Shown here: one piece after another, positions 24,482 to 32,421 of the stretch | Numbering within the stretch: position 1 is the stretch's first letter | Layout: the number at the start of each line of letters is the position of its first letter | Origin: Planctomycetota bacterium | Lineage (GTDB): Bacteria > Planctomycetota > UBA1135 > GCA-002686595 | Reading direction: 5' to 3' | DNA length: 36,064 bases | Assembly: GCA_002686595.1 (NCBI GenBank) | Contig: NYXZ01000111.1 | Location: forward strand, 1-36,064 | Made by a program: the position numbers and the translations under genes | The notes under the pieces: model-generated | What the model was told of the DNA's origin: nothing | Databases searched by the model: none | Seen by the model: only the letters and a program-made list of their open reading frames with translations

Positions 24482-27137
24482 TGATCCCCTGGACTTGCTG
24501 CTGCCGGAGGCGGATTCCGAAACCCGTGGCCGAGTGCGCCGCGTGACGACTTTTCTGCGGTTGCTCACCAATGATCGGGACGCCAGGTGGGCGGCGCCGG
24601 CTCGGGTCAACTTGGAACTCGCTCGCCATGAGCTGGAGATCCAAGGTCGGCGGCGCGTGCTGGCCGCTCTGACGGACCTCTTGATCCACCATGTGAACTC
24701 CGCCGTGGGCGCGGACTCGTTTCTGTGGTGCGGCGAAGCAGGCCTGGAGTACGGCAGTGCTTGGCGTGTGCTGGCGGATCACAACGAGGATCTGCCGGTG
24801 CCGGTGGAGGTGCCCGGGCCCGGTGAGGGCGTGCTCTCGGTGGCCGAGAGGCTGCTGGAGGCGGCGGCGACCATCGGACTGTCGTCGGGGGAGTGCGAGC
24901 TATGGCGGGCGCGATTGGAGCACGCCGCCGCTGGCTTGGCGGGGACTGGGCCAGGGCGCGAGGGTGCACCTGTCGGGGGGGCCGCCGGCCGAACGGAAGC
25001 CGAAGAGGCGTTTGGCAAGCTCTGCGATGTGGAGCAGGGGGAGCAGTTGGAGTTGGCCCTGGCGGGGCTCGCCGAGTGCCTGCTGGATCGCGGGGCCGTG
25101 TCGTTGGCGCGGCGGTTGTTGGAGGAACACGGGGCTGCCGACGGTGCTCCGCGCCTGCGCCGGCTGGCGGCCTGGAGCGAGTTGTTGGCCGGAGATCCGG
25201 CGTCGGCCCGCGAACTCTCGGCCCAACTTCCAGCCTGGGATGGGCGCTTGCCCGGACCCCTTGCTGACCTGCGCACGGAGCGCCCCGAATGGCTGCCGCT
25301 CCTCTCTGGCCGTCGCGCCCCACCGAGTGCGGGTTGGAGGCCGCCCCTGGCTACGGACGGGCGGCCTCCCGGACGGCGCCTCTCCTTCGGCGCCTCGGCC
25401 TTTGTCGTCGTGTTGTTCCGAAAGGGAGCGCGGGACATCCTCCACAGCGATCTGGCCCCGGCCTTGGCGGGTGAACTGGATACCTTCATCCGAGAGCGGG
25501 AGGGAACCTCCGCCGTGCCCGGTGAGGCGGAGCACGAGCTCGTGACCAGTGGCCGCGCCCTGCGCCTGCGCCGCGGCCAGGGCGGCATCCGTGCGGCCCT
25601 GGCGCGCACGAGTGCCAAGGGCCTGGCTCTGATGCCGATCCTCGATGGCGAGGGGGAAGTCGCTGGCTGGCTGCACCTGGAAACGGAACACCACCTCTTG
25701 CCGAGCCAGCGCGCCCTCGAAAACCTGGCCGCGGCCTGGCGCCGCCCCGTGCTGGAGGCTCTGGCCGGGGCCAGCCCCTGTCCGGGACAGGAACTCGGCA
25801 CCGCCCAGGCCAGGCGGCAGCCGCCGGCGGACCCGCGGGAGGAGGTCTTTCGCAGCCTGATACCCGGCTTGGCCCTGAAGACCCGCCAGCGGCACTGGTG
25901 GGGTTTTTCCCTGGAGGATGGTGAGCTCCAGGCGGTGGCCGAGGGCGGCGGTGGAATCGGTTGCGGCACGCCCTCCACGGCTAGCCGCATCCTGCGCCGC
26001 GTCATCTCGTCCGGGGGCCCGGTCTTCTTTGACGAGGAGGACCCCAGCCTGTCACTGCATCCCAAATCGCAATCCGGCCTGGCCGTGCCCCTGGTAGTGG
26101 GGCGCGATTTGGTGGGCATCCTGGCCGTGGAATCGACCCGCGCCCGGGATGTGGGGGACGGAGATGTGAAGCGCCTGACGGGCCCCGTGGGAGCCCGGGC
26201 CCTGGCCCTGCGCCTGGCGCAGTTCCGCCGTTGGCACCTGCGGCGTTTCGGATTGGAGGTTTCCTTCTCTCCAGGTGCCCGCGGCTTCGAGGCCTTCGCC
26301 CGTCATCTGCGCGATGCGGCGCGATCCAGGGCCCCGGTGGTCCTCTCCGGGCCGCAAGGTGTCGGTAAGGATGTCCTGGCCCGCTGGGTACACTTCGAAG
26401 GGCCCGGGCGCGACGGCCCCCTGCGCAAGGTAGAGGCGACCGATTACCTGACCGCCGCCGGGTCCGAGGGCGGCACGCTGGTCGTCGAGGGTCTCGAGGA
26501 ACTGGCCAAGAGCGACCAGGCGCGCCTGTTGGCCAGGTTGGAGGAAACCCGGCCGGTGGGCGAGCGCCAGGGCGGTGAGGCAGACCAGCGAGTTGTGTTC
26601 CTGTTGCGGGCAGCCCTGGACAAGGCCGTGGCCGAGGGCCACATCCGCCCGGACCTCGCCCACCGGCTGGGCCGCTTGCAGTTCATTGTCCCGCCCCTAA
26701 GCCGGCGGCGGGGTGAGATTCCCGCCTTGGTGGAGTTTCTTGCCGCGCGCGTGGCCCGGGAAGAGGGCCTGGCTCCGGTGGAGCTCAGCGATCAGGCTCT
26801 GGCCGTTTTTTGGCGCCAGAGTTGGGCGGGCAACCTGCGCCAGTTGGAGAGCGTCGTCTACAAACTCGTCCTGCTCCACCACGGCCGCGCCGTGGGCAAG
26901 CGCGAGATTCTCGAGATGTCGCAGCGCTTTGCCCTCGGGATCCGGCCGCGCCTTTCCTCGCGCCAACCGCAGCGGGAAGATGTCCTCCAGGCCCTGGATT
27001 ACACGTGCACCCGCGGCGGGCGTGTCAATAAGACCCGAGCCGCCCTCTACCTCGGTTGGGATCCGGACACGCTCGTCGTGCGCTTGGGTGATTTGGAGTT
27101 AGATCCGATCGAACCGGAGCTGCCCCGGGGGTGGTGA
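24453..27137 (+). CDS. GAF-GAF-AAA+-Fis regulator resembling a sigma-54 activator but lacking the GAFTGA loop
   Basis: 894 residues from ATG 24453 (ATG 24465 possible). Domain order inferred: alpha-helical, TPR-like N-terminus (1-290); GAF-like domain one (~310-440); GAF-like domain two (~465-595, IPGLALKTRQRHWWGFSLEDGE...GLAVPLVVGRDLVGILAVES); NtrC-type AAA+ (~600-830); C-terminal Fis helix-turn-helix (~838-885, NKTRAALYLGWDPDTLVVRL). In the AAA+ part: Walker A GPQGVGKD at 633-640; Walker B equivalent GGTLVVEGLEEL at 673-684, where the usual DE pair is replaced by EG; RPDLAHRLGRLQFIVPPLSRRRGEIPAL (732-759), and WAGNLRQLE (791-799), the sensor II region. Only 36 residues separate Walker A and B, and the GAFTGA loop that contacts sigma-54 is missing. 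It probably does not open sigma-54 promoters; it may sense a signal through the GAFs and bind DNA, perhaps with the sigma-like partner. Confidence 0.85.
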   Translation: MGAAMRQAADDPLDLLLPEADSETRGRVRRVTTFLRLLTNDRDARWAAPARVNLELARHELEIQGRRRVLAALTDLLIHHVNSAVGADSFLWCGEAGLEYGSAWRVLADHNEDLPVPVEVPGPGEGVLSVAERLLEAAATIGLSSGECELWRARLEHAAAGLAGTGPGREGAPVGGAAGRTEAEEAFGKLCDVEQGEQLELALAGLAECLLDRGAVSLARRLLEEHGAADGAPRLRRLAAWSELLAGDPASARELSAQLPAWDGRLPGPLADLRTERPEWLPLLSGRRAPPSAGWRPPLATDGRPPGRRLSFGASAFVVVLFRKGARDILHSDLAPALAGELDTFIREREGTSAVPGEAEHELVTSGRALRLRRGQGGIRAALARTSAKGLALMPILDGEGEVAGWLHLETEHHLLPSQRALENLAAAWRRPVLEALAGASPCPGQELGTAQARRQPPADPREEVFRSLIPGLALKTRQRHWWGFSLEDGELQAVAEGGGGIGCGTPSTASRILRRVISSGGPVFFDEEDPSLSLHPKSQSGLAVPLVVGRDLVGILAVESTRARDVGDGDVKRLTGPVGARALALRLAQFRRWHLRRFGLEVSFSPGARGFEAFARHLRDAARSRAPVVLSGPQGVGKDVLARWVHFEGPGRDGPLRKVEATDYLTAAGSEGGTLVVEGLEELAKSDQARLLARLEETRPVGERQGGEADQRVVFLLRAALDKAVAEGHIRPDLAHRLGRLQFIVPPLSRRRGEIPALVEFLAARVAREEGLAPVELSDQALAVFWRQSWAGNLRQLESVVYKLVLLHHGRAVGKREILEMSQRFALGIRPRLSSRQPQREDVLQALDYTCTRGGRVNKTRAALYLGWDPDTLVVRLGDLELDPIEPELPRGW

Positions 27138-27168
27138 CAAACGCGCGGCGGTGCCGGACAATGGCGGC

Positions 27169-28611
27169 ATGGCTCGCCCGGACAGAGTACGCGCTCTCAC
27201 AGAAAGCCTCCTGCGCTGGCTCTTGCTGCCGATCCTGCTGGGGCTGTTACTGGTAGCGGTGTCGGGGAGCTTCGCCGAGCATCCGGCTCGGCACCTCAGC
27301 GGTCTGGCCATGGCGGGCCTCGGTTGGCTCTTGGCGGTGGCCCTGGCCCGGTCCACGGGTGGCGAGGAGGCCGCGAATCCGGCCCTAGGTTGGATCCTGC
27401 TCGGTTCCCTGGCCCTGCACCTGGTGGCCTGGGGTGGCAACGCACAGCTATCGGACGATGTGCAGCGCTACATCTGGGAAGGGCACTTGGTCCTGGAAGG
27501 GGAGAGCCCCTGGGCGGCGGCCCCGGATGCGCCGGAGCGGGCGGCCCAACGGGAGGCGCGTCCCGAGCTGTTCAGGCGCGTCAACCATCCTTCCGTGAGC
27601 GCCGCCTATCCACACCTGACCCAGGCCGCCAATGCGTTGGTGGTGGCCGCGGCGGGTGCGACCACGGAGGTCCTCGGCGGGAACGAGCAGCGGCGTGGCC
27701 CGGCGGCCATGGGGCTTTTCTACGGCCTTTGGAGTCTGGCGATCAGCTGGCCATTGAGCCGTCTCCTGCGCCGCCGCGGTCTCTCTCCACGCCTCTTGGT
27801 CGTCTGGGCTTGGTGTCCACTGGTGCCCCTGGAGTTCGCTGACTCTGCGCACCTGGACAGCCTGGGCATCTTTCTTTTGCTGGCCGCCCTCGACCTCTTC
27901 GAAGGAGCCCGTAGCACCTCCGGCGAGCCACAGGATGAATCCGGCCCGCCGGGGGAGAGCGTGGGTGTCCTCCTCCTGGCCGCGGGCATTCTGGTGAAGT
28001 TCCTGCCCCTGTGCCTGTTGCCGGCCCTCCTGCGTGGCCGCCGCGCCGGCCAGCGCATGGCGCTCCTGCTCCTGGGCCTCTTGGCCCTGGCGCTCCCCTT
28101 TTTGCTCCTGTCCGGCGGCCTCCAAGGTTGGACCACGGGCCTGGGGCAGTACGCCCTGAAATGGGAATCACCCAACCTCCTCTACCGCGTGGTCGAGGGG
28201 GCCTTGACGCCCTTCAACAGCTTGGCTCCGGGCACTCCCGCGGAGGCCCTCGGGCGCATCCTGGCGGGTTTGATTTTACTGGCGCTGGCGGTGGGAGCCT
28301 GGCGCCTCAGAGTCGAGCCCCTGGAGACCGGCGCCGCCCTGCTGGCCGGCTACCTGCTCCTGTCGCCCACTCTCCATCCCTGGTATCTGACCTGGATCAT
28401 TCCCTTCCTGGCCTTCCTGCCGGCGGCCCGCGCTCGGCCCTGGCTGTGGTTGATCTTCTGTGCCCCACTGCTCTATTGGCCCCTGACCGAGTACCAGGCC
28501 GGTCGCGGCTGGCTCGAACCCAGTTGGCTCTGGCCGGTGATTGTCCTGCCCTTCGCCGGCCTGTGGTGGGCGGGCCGCCGCCGCCAACTACTGGCGCCAC
28601 TATTGCCGTGA
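27169..28611 (+). CDS. GT-C-fold polytopic glycosyltransferase
   Basis: 480 residues from ATG 27169 (MARPDRVRAL); GTG 27151 would add six residues. About ten hydrophobic segments span the length. The first external loop after the first membrane spans contains LSDDVQRYIWEGHL (94-107), whose acidic pair plus RYxW(D/E)G is typical of polyprenol-phosphate-sugar-dependent mannosyl/glycosyltransferases of the GT-C class. Other features are NHPSVSAAYPHLTQA, LVPLEFADSAHLDSLGIFLLL and SPTLHPWYLTWIIPFLAF. It would transfer a sugar from a lipid carrier to an acceptor at the outer face of the cytoplasmic membrane; donor and acceptor are unknown. It starts 31 bases after the regulator gene and 10 bases before queA. 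Confidence 0.8.
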   Translation: MARPDRVRALTESLLRWLLLPILLGLLLVAVSGSFAEHPARHLSGLAMAGLGWLLAVALARSTGGEEAANPALGWILLGSLALHLVAWGGNAQLSDDVQRYIWEGHLVLEGESPWAAAPDAPERAAQREARPELFRRVNHPSVSAAYPHLTQAANALVVAAAGATTEVLGGNEQRRGPAAMGLFYGLWSLAISWPLSRLLRRRGLSPRLLVVWAWCPLVPLEFADSAHLDSLGIFLLLAALDLFEGARSTSGEPQDESGPPGESVGVLLLAAGILVKFLPLCLLPALLRGRRAGQRMALLLLGLLALALPFLLLSGGLQGWTTGLGQYALKWESPNLLYRVVEGALTPFNSLAPGTPAEALGRILAGLILLALAVGAWRLRVEPLETGAALLAGYLLLSPTLHPWYLTWIIPFLAFLPAARARPWLWLIFCAPLLYWPLTEYQAGRGWLEPSWLWPVIVLPFAGLWWAGRRRQLLAPLLP

Positions 28612-28621
28612 TGAGCTCGTC

Positions 28622-29689
28622 ATGAAGACCTCGGATTTCGACTATCACCTGCCCCCGGAACTGATTGCCCACCAGGCCCGGGAACCACGGGATGCGGCGC
28701 GTCTCTTTCTTCACCGGGCGTCGGTTGATGAATCCAGGCACCTGACCGTGGCGCACTTGCCGGAGTTGTTGGAGCCCGGGGATCTCTTGGTCATGAACGA
28801 CACCCGCGTGCTGCCGGCGCGTCTGCGCGGGCGGCGGAGTAGCGGCGCCGCGGTGGAGTTTTTGTGCCTGCGCCCGCGGGATGACAGAGCCTGGTTGGCC
28901 ATGGCACGTCCGGCCGCGCGGCTACGCCCCGGGGAGCTCATCGAGCTGGAGGACGGCGAGCACTCGGTCTTGGCGCTGGAGCGCTGCCCAGCAGATGACA
29001 GCGAGGCGCCCGGCCTGTGGGCCATCGAGCTCCAACACCGCGAGCTCGGGGCCGTGTCCATCCCTGAGACCTTGGAACGCATCGGCCGCATGCCCTTGCC
29101 GCCCTACATTAAGCGCTGGAGCTCAGATGATCCGCAACTGGACAGGGAGCGCTATCAGACTGTTTACGCTACGCGCCCGGGAGCCGTCGCGGCGCCCACG
29201 GCTGGTCTGCACTTGACCCGGGAACTCATTGAGCGCTTGGGGCAGGGCGGTGTGGAAACGGCCACTGTTACGCTGCATGTGGGACCGGGCACTTTCAGGC
29301 CCGTGACCGCCGAGGATATCGATCGACATGTGATGCACCGTGAGGTGTTTGAGCTATCGGCGGAGACGGCGGCGGCCGTGGCCAGTTGCCGCGCACGCGG
29401 CGGGCGCGTGGTGGCTGTGGGGACCACGACCGTGCGCGTCCTGGAGACCTGTGGCCGCGGCCGCGAGGTTGAAGCGCGCCGGGGGGAGACGGACATATTC
29501 CTGTACCCGGGCAGGGGGCCGCGGGTGGTGGATGCCTTGCTCACCAACTTCCATTTGCCGCGCAGCACCTTGCTGATGTTGGTGGCTTCCATGATCGGCC
29601 GCGAGCGAACTCTACGGCTCTACGGCGAAGCGGTGGAACGCGCCTACCGCTTCTACAGCTATGGCGATGCCATGTTCCTTGAGGGGTAG
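28622..29689 (+). CDS. queA: S-adenosylmethionine:tRNA ribosyltransferase-isomerase QueA
   Basis: 355 residues, ATG 28622, 10 bases after the GT-C stop. QueA transfers the ribosyl part of SAM to preQ1-modified tRNA, forming epoxyqueuosine at the wobble base of tRNAs with GUN anticodons. Diagnostic motifs: FDYHLPPELIAHQA (6-19), LLVMNDTRVLPARLRG (55-70), ERIGRMPLPPYIKR (150s-160s), AAPTAGLHLT, VTLHVGPGTFRPV, VVAVGTTTVRVLE and LLTNFHLPRSTLLMLV near the C-terminus. Length and order are normal. No other queuosine gene lies in the window. It converges on thiE with only six bases between stop codons. Confidence 0.96.
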   Translation: MKTSDFDYHLPPELIAHQAREPRDAARLFLHRASVDESRHLTVAHLPELLEPGDLLVMNDTRVLPARLRGRRSSGAAVEFLCLRPRDDRAWLAMARPAARLRPGELIELEDGEHSVLALERCPADDSEAPGLWAIELQHRELGAVSIPETLERIGRMPLPPYIKRWSSDDPQLDRERYQTVYATRPGAVAAPTAGLHLTRELIERLGQGGVETATVTLHVGPGTFRPVTAEDIDRHVMHREVFELSAETAAAVASCRARGGRVVAVGTTTVRVLETCGRGREVEARRGETDIFLYPGRGPRVVDALLTNFHLPRSTLLMLVASMIGRERTLRLYGEAVERAYRFYSYGDAMFLEG

Positions 29690-29695
29690 GTCGGG

Positions 29696-30373
29696 CTAAC
29701 CCAAAGCGGCGCGCAAGACCCGGGCGGCGGTCGCCGGGTCCTCTGCCCCCAGGATGGAGCTCGCCACGGCGCAGCGCGTAAGGGGGTGCAGGTCGGCCGC
29801 ATTGGCCGGTGTAATGCCGCCAATGGGAAAGATCGGTGGAGTCGGGCAACCCTCCTGGGCCACCCAGCATGTTTCCGGCGGAAAAGTCTGGCGCCGATCC
29901 GTGGCGGGTTTGGTGTCGCTCGGAAACACCGGGCCCAGGCCCAGGTAATCAACCGGTTGCTCGCCAGCGATAACCACCTGTTTCAGGTTGTGGGTAGAGA
30001 GGCCCAGCAGGGCGTCGTTTCCCAAGTAATCACGGGCCTGGGCCGCAGGCATGTCGGACTGGCCCAGGTGTACGCCAGCTAGGCCGTCGGCGGCCAGGGC
30101 CGCCGCCACATCCACGCGGTCGTTGACCAGTACTGGAATGTCACGCTCGGTCCCCGCCACGAGTTCCAGTACGGCCAGGCACCACTGCTGGGCTTCTCGG
30201 GCAGAAGTGGGAGAGCGTTGGTGGGGTGTCTTGGGGCGCACCTGGATCACATCCACCTGGGGCAGCACGGAGTCCAAGACCTCCAGGGGGTCGCGTTTCC
30301 CGCACATGGCGGGCGTGAAGATGAGCATCAAGCGCGCCTCCGCCAGGAGTTGCCGCCGTCCCTGGGGGTTCAT
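29696..30373 (-). CDS. thiE: Thiamine-phosphate synthase
   Basis: 225 residues from ATG 30373 (MNPQGRRQLL). ThiE joins HMP-diphosphate and thiazole phosphate to form thiamine phosphate. Seen: LIFTPAM near 17-23, VDVIQVRPK (40-48), the phosphate-binding VLVNDRVDVAAALAADGLAGVHLGQSD (81-107), LLGLSTHN (122-129), VDYLGLGPVFPSDTK (141-155) and FPIGGIT (182-188). All are characteristic. It lies four bases downstream of arsM on the same strand, so the pair is probably transcribed together. That linkage has no obvious metabolic reason. Other thiamine genes or a THI-box riboswitch were not seen. Confidence 0.92.
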   Translation of the reverse strand: MNPQGRRQLLAEARLMLIFTPAMCGKRDPLEVLDSVLPQVDVIQVRPKTPHQRSPTSAREAQQWCLAVLELVAGTERDIPVLVNDRVDVAAALAADGLAGVHLGQSDMPAAQARDYLGNDALLGLSTHNLKQVVIAGEQPVDYLGLGPVFPSDTKPATDRRQTFPPETCWVAQEGCPTPPIFPIGGITPANAADLHPLTRCAVASSILGAEDPATAARVLRAALG

Positions 30374-30377
30374 CGGG

Positions 30378-31547
30378 CTAACAGCAGCTGCTGTCGGGCT
30401 CACAGCATGCGCTGGTGCCCGGGGCGATATCCGTGCGTTTGACACCTCGCTTGGTCTCAGCCGGGGAGCGCAAGCCGTCGCGCCCACAGTCGAAGAGCGG
30501 AGCCTGTTCAGGGTTGGCCTCGAGCAGAGGCGCCACCGGTGTCAGGTGTTTCGCGTAGGGCTCACGGCCGTATATCTCGAAAGTCTTGCGGCAGACAGCG
30601 GTGCGTTCACCGCGCGCGAGGGTGTGGCCATCGTCATCAACCACCGCCTGCCAGGGGCCATTGTAGATAACGGCTTCGCCGTGGTCATAGCAGGTCCCTT
30701 CCTTGCCCTTGTGTGCCACGACGGTCATGGAGCGGAACTCGATTCCCTGAACAACAGCCCAGGGCTCGCTCTGGTAGGCGACGATTTCAATGCCGTAGAG
30801 GCCGGCCTCCTCAAAGGCGGCCAGAAAGCGGTCCTCACGCATGGCGCCTGAGATGCAACCGGACCACAACTCGGGATCGTTTTGGAGTTCGAGGGGCACA
30901 TCCTCGTCGCAGACGATATCGGAGATGGCGCAACGGCCGCCGCGCTTCAAGACGCGGTGGATCTCATGGAACATGGTGCGTTTGTCGGCATTGCTGACCA
31001 GGTTCAGCACGCAGTTGGAGAGCACGATGTCAACCGACTCATCCGCCACCATGGGCTGCTCGGCCCGCAAGCGCGCCTGCTCGCTCTCCAGGTCCGCCAG
31101 GCTCTCCGTGTCAGTCACCGGATTGGTGGCCAGGTAGGCATTCAGATCGTCGTGGTCCAGGGCCAAGTCTTGGATTGTGCCGTGGCGGAACTCCGTGTTG
31201 TGCCAACCGATGCGTTCGCCGAGTTCAGCCTGCCAGCGGCGGGAGAGGTCCAGCATCTCGGCCGTGGCATCCACGCCGATCACGCGCCCTTCGGCCCCAA
31301 CAATTTGGCTGGCCATGTAGCAGATCTTGCCGCCACCGGAACCGAGATCGAGCACCACATCCCCAGGGCGCACGAAGCGGCTGGGATCGCCGCAGCCGTA
31401 GTCGCGCTCCAGAATCTCGTCGGGGAGCACCTGCAACAGGCTGGCGTCATAGTCCACCGGGCAGCAGAGCTCGGGTACCTGGGTCTGGGCGCCGGTGCCG
31501 TAGCGTTGGCGCATGTTGTCGAGGGACTGGGCTTGGGTGGTACTCAT
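30378..31547 (-). CDS. arsM: Arsenite S-adenosylmethionine methyltransferase (ArsM-type) with extended C-terminus
   Basis: 389 residues from ATG 31547, with AAAGGA upstream. ArsM methylates trivalent arsenic using SAM. The four conserved cysteines of the family align: Cys28/Cys29 in PELCCPVDY, Cys52 in DYGCGDP, Cys179 in LSNCVLNLV and Cys231 in WSGCISGA. The SAM motif VLDLGSGGGK is at 65-74 and GVDATAEMLD follows at 91-100. After the methyltransferase domain comes a C-terminal module (NGPWQAVVDDDGHTLARGERTAVCRKTFE, about 296-324) and a tail ending SACCEPDSSCC, plausibly an extra arsenic-binding site. At ~390 residues it is longer than the common ~270-residue ArsM, and a ~25-residue acidic insert lies before motif IV. 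No arsR, arsC or arsB gene is adjacent. Confidence 0.9.
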   Translation of the reverse strand: MSTTQAQSLDNMRQRYGTGAQTQVPELCCPVDYDASLLQVLPDEILERDYGCGDPSRFVRPGDVVLDLGSGGGKICYMASQIVGAEGRVIGVDATAEMLDLSRRWQAELGERIGWHNTEFRHGTIQDLALDHDDLNAYLATNPVTDTESLADLESEQARLRAEQPMVADESVDIVLSNCVLNLVSNADKRTMFHEIHRVLKRGGRCAISDIVCDEDVPLELQNDPELWSGCISGAMREDRFLAAFEEAGLYGIEIVAYQSEPWAVVQGIEFRSMTVVAHKGKEGTCYDHGEAVIYNGPWQAVVDDDGHTLARGERTAVCRKTFEIYGREPYAKHLTPVAPLLEANPEQAPLFDCGRDGLRSPAETKRGVKRTDIAPGTSACCEPDSSCC

Positions 31548-31641
31548 GGCGGTCCTTTCGCCGGGGACGGGGTGTCTGTGACAAGCTTGCGGGGCGGCCC
31601 AGGCTATCCGGGTTCAGCGGTGGGCGCCATGTAAAGAAGGC

Positions 31642-31671
31642 GAGCCCGGTACATCCCCATGCACCGGGCTC
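31642..31671 (-). terminator. Hairpin after the zinc-ribbon gene
   Basis: Perfect 9-bp arms GAGCCCGGT (31642-31650) and ACCGGGCTC (31663-31671) with a 12-base loop. It lies downstream of the 74-residue gene on the minus strand and is followed there by only a weak pyrimidine stretch (CCTTCTTT), so termination strength is uncertain. It could also be a regulatory hairpin ahead of arsM. Confidence 0.5.
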
Positions 31672-31727
31672 TGAGCACCAAACAGATCCTTTGCGGGGGA
31701 TCGTCCCGTTTTCGTTGCTAGGCGGGC

Positions 31728-31952
31728 CTAGGCCGATTCCTTGCCGCGGCCGTTCTTGCGCGGGCGGCCACCCTTGGGCCGCCGCTGCTTGAGTTCCTCG
31801 TTGAAAGCCTGCCAGTCGTCCTTCGAGAAGAGGCGCACCGTGCTACCGCATTCGACGCAGAATGAGTGATCGATGCTCATCAGGTAGTGCACATAGGCAT
31901 TGCAGCTTTCGCAGTATTTGCGATCGTCGTAGTAGTTCTGGTTGTGTTCCAT
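31728..31952 (-). CDS. Small zinc-ribbon protein with AT-hook-like basic tail
   Basis: 74 residues, ATG. Zinc ribbon Cys14-x2-Cys17 and Cys32-x2-Cys35 (YCESCNAYVHY..., SFCVECGSTVR) followed by LFSKDDWQAFNEELKQ and a basic tail RRPKGGRPRKNGRGK (57-71), whose GGRPRK matches the AT-hook core GRP. It is small enough to be missed by gene finders. I have no function; zinc ribbon plus AT-hook-like tail suggests nucleic acid binding or a transcription accessory role. It is followed by the hairpin at 31642-31671 and then arsM. No Shine-Dalgarno is visible. Confidence 0.8.
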   Translation of the reverse strand: MEHNQNYYDDRKYCESCNAYVHYLMSIDHSFCVECGSTVRLFSKDDWQAFNEELKQRRPKGGRPRKNGRGKESA

Positions 31953-32421
31953 GTTGCGGTGTCTCGGGTGTTCTTGGTCTCTCTTGCGGGGGACCTAGAG
32001 CAAGGCGGTTGCCAAGTGCCACGGGGGGGCTGCGCCACGCCCCCTAAAGTCCGCCCACGAAGGAAGTTGCAAACGGGGGGGCCTCGGCGCTGCCACCGGC
32101 GGCTAGTGCGTGCCTGTCGATTCAGATGGACATGGCCGGGGCCGTGGCCCGGCGCCCAGGGGCCCCAGGGACTCCCTTGAAGCGCCAGTCACTAGCGGGT
32201 CCAGTTCGCAAGTGACTGTCCGCCAAGGTGATAGGGCCGCGAGTCGGGCCGTGTTCATTCGCTTGGACAGCCAGCAACCATGTCCAGGGGAATGGACATG
32301 GCCGCTGGAGCACCTGGCCGCCATCCCCTCCTGCTTCCCCGGAAACGAGAAGGGGGCGGCGACGCTCGCGCGCCGCCGCCCCCATATGACTTTGAGGGTC
32401 AGGCCCTGAGCCTGTGGATTC
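31953..32421. other. 469-base intergenic region with hairpins and short repeats
   Basis: No gene supported. It holds a TGGACATGGCCG direct repeat (32127-32138 and 32293-32304), a 9-bp hairpin CCATGTCCA-GGGGAA-TGGACATGG (32278-32301) overlapping the second copy, and the terminator of the downstream secreted-repeat gene at 32352-32383. The promoter of the zinc-ribbon gene is expected near its right of start (31953 onward), but I could not place it. Confidence 0.45.
32352..32383 (-). terminator. Terminator hairpin of the 747-residue secreted protein gene
   Basis: Ten-bp arms GGGGGCGGCG (32352-32361) and CGCCGCCCCC (32374-32383) with loop ACGCTCGCGCGC. On the minus strand it comes 38 bases after the stop and is followed by TTCTCGTTTCC. 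Near-identical to the hairpin at 34858-34887 after the paralogous gene. Confidence 0.75.

Noticed and set aside
30882-31634. 250-codon plus-strand open frame across arsM
   Set aside because: It is antisense to arsM, whose cysteine and SAM motifs are unmistakable; the antisense product has no family features.
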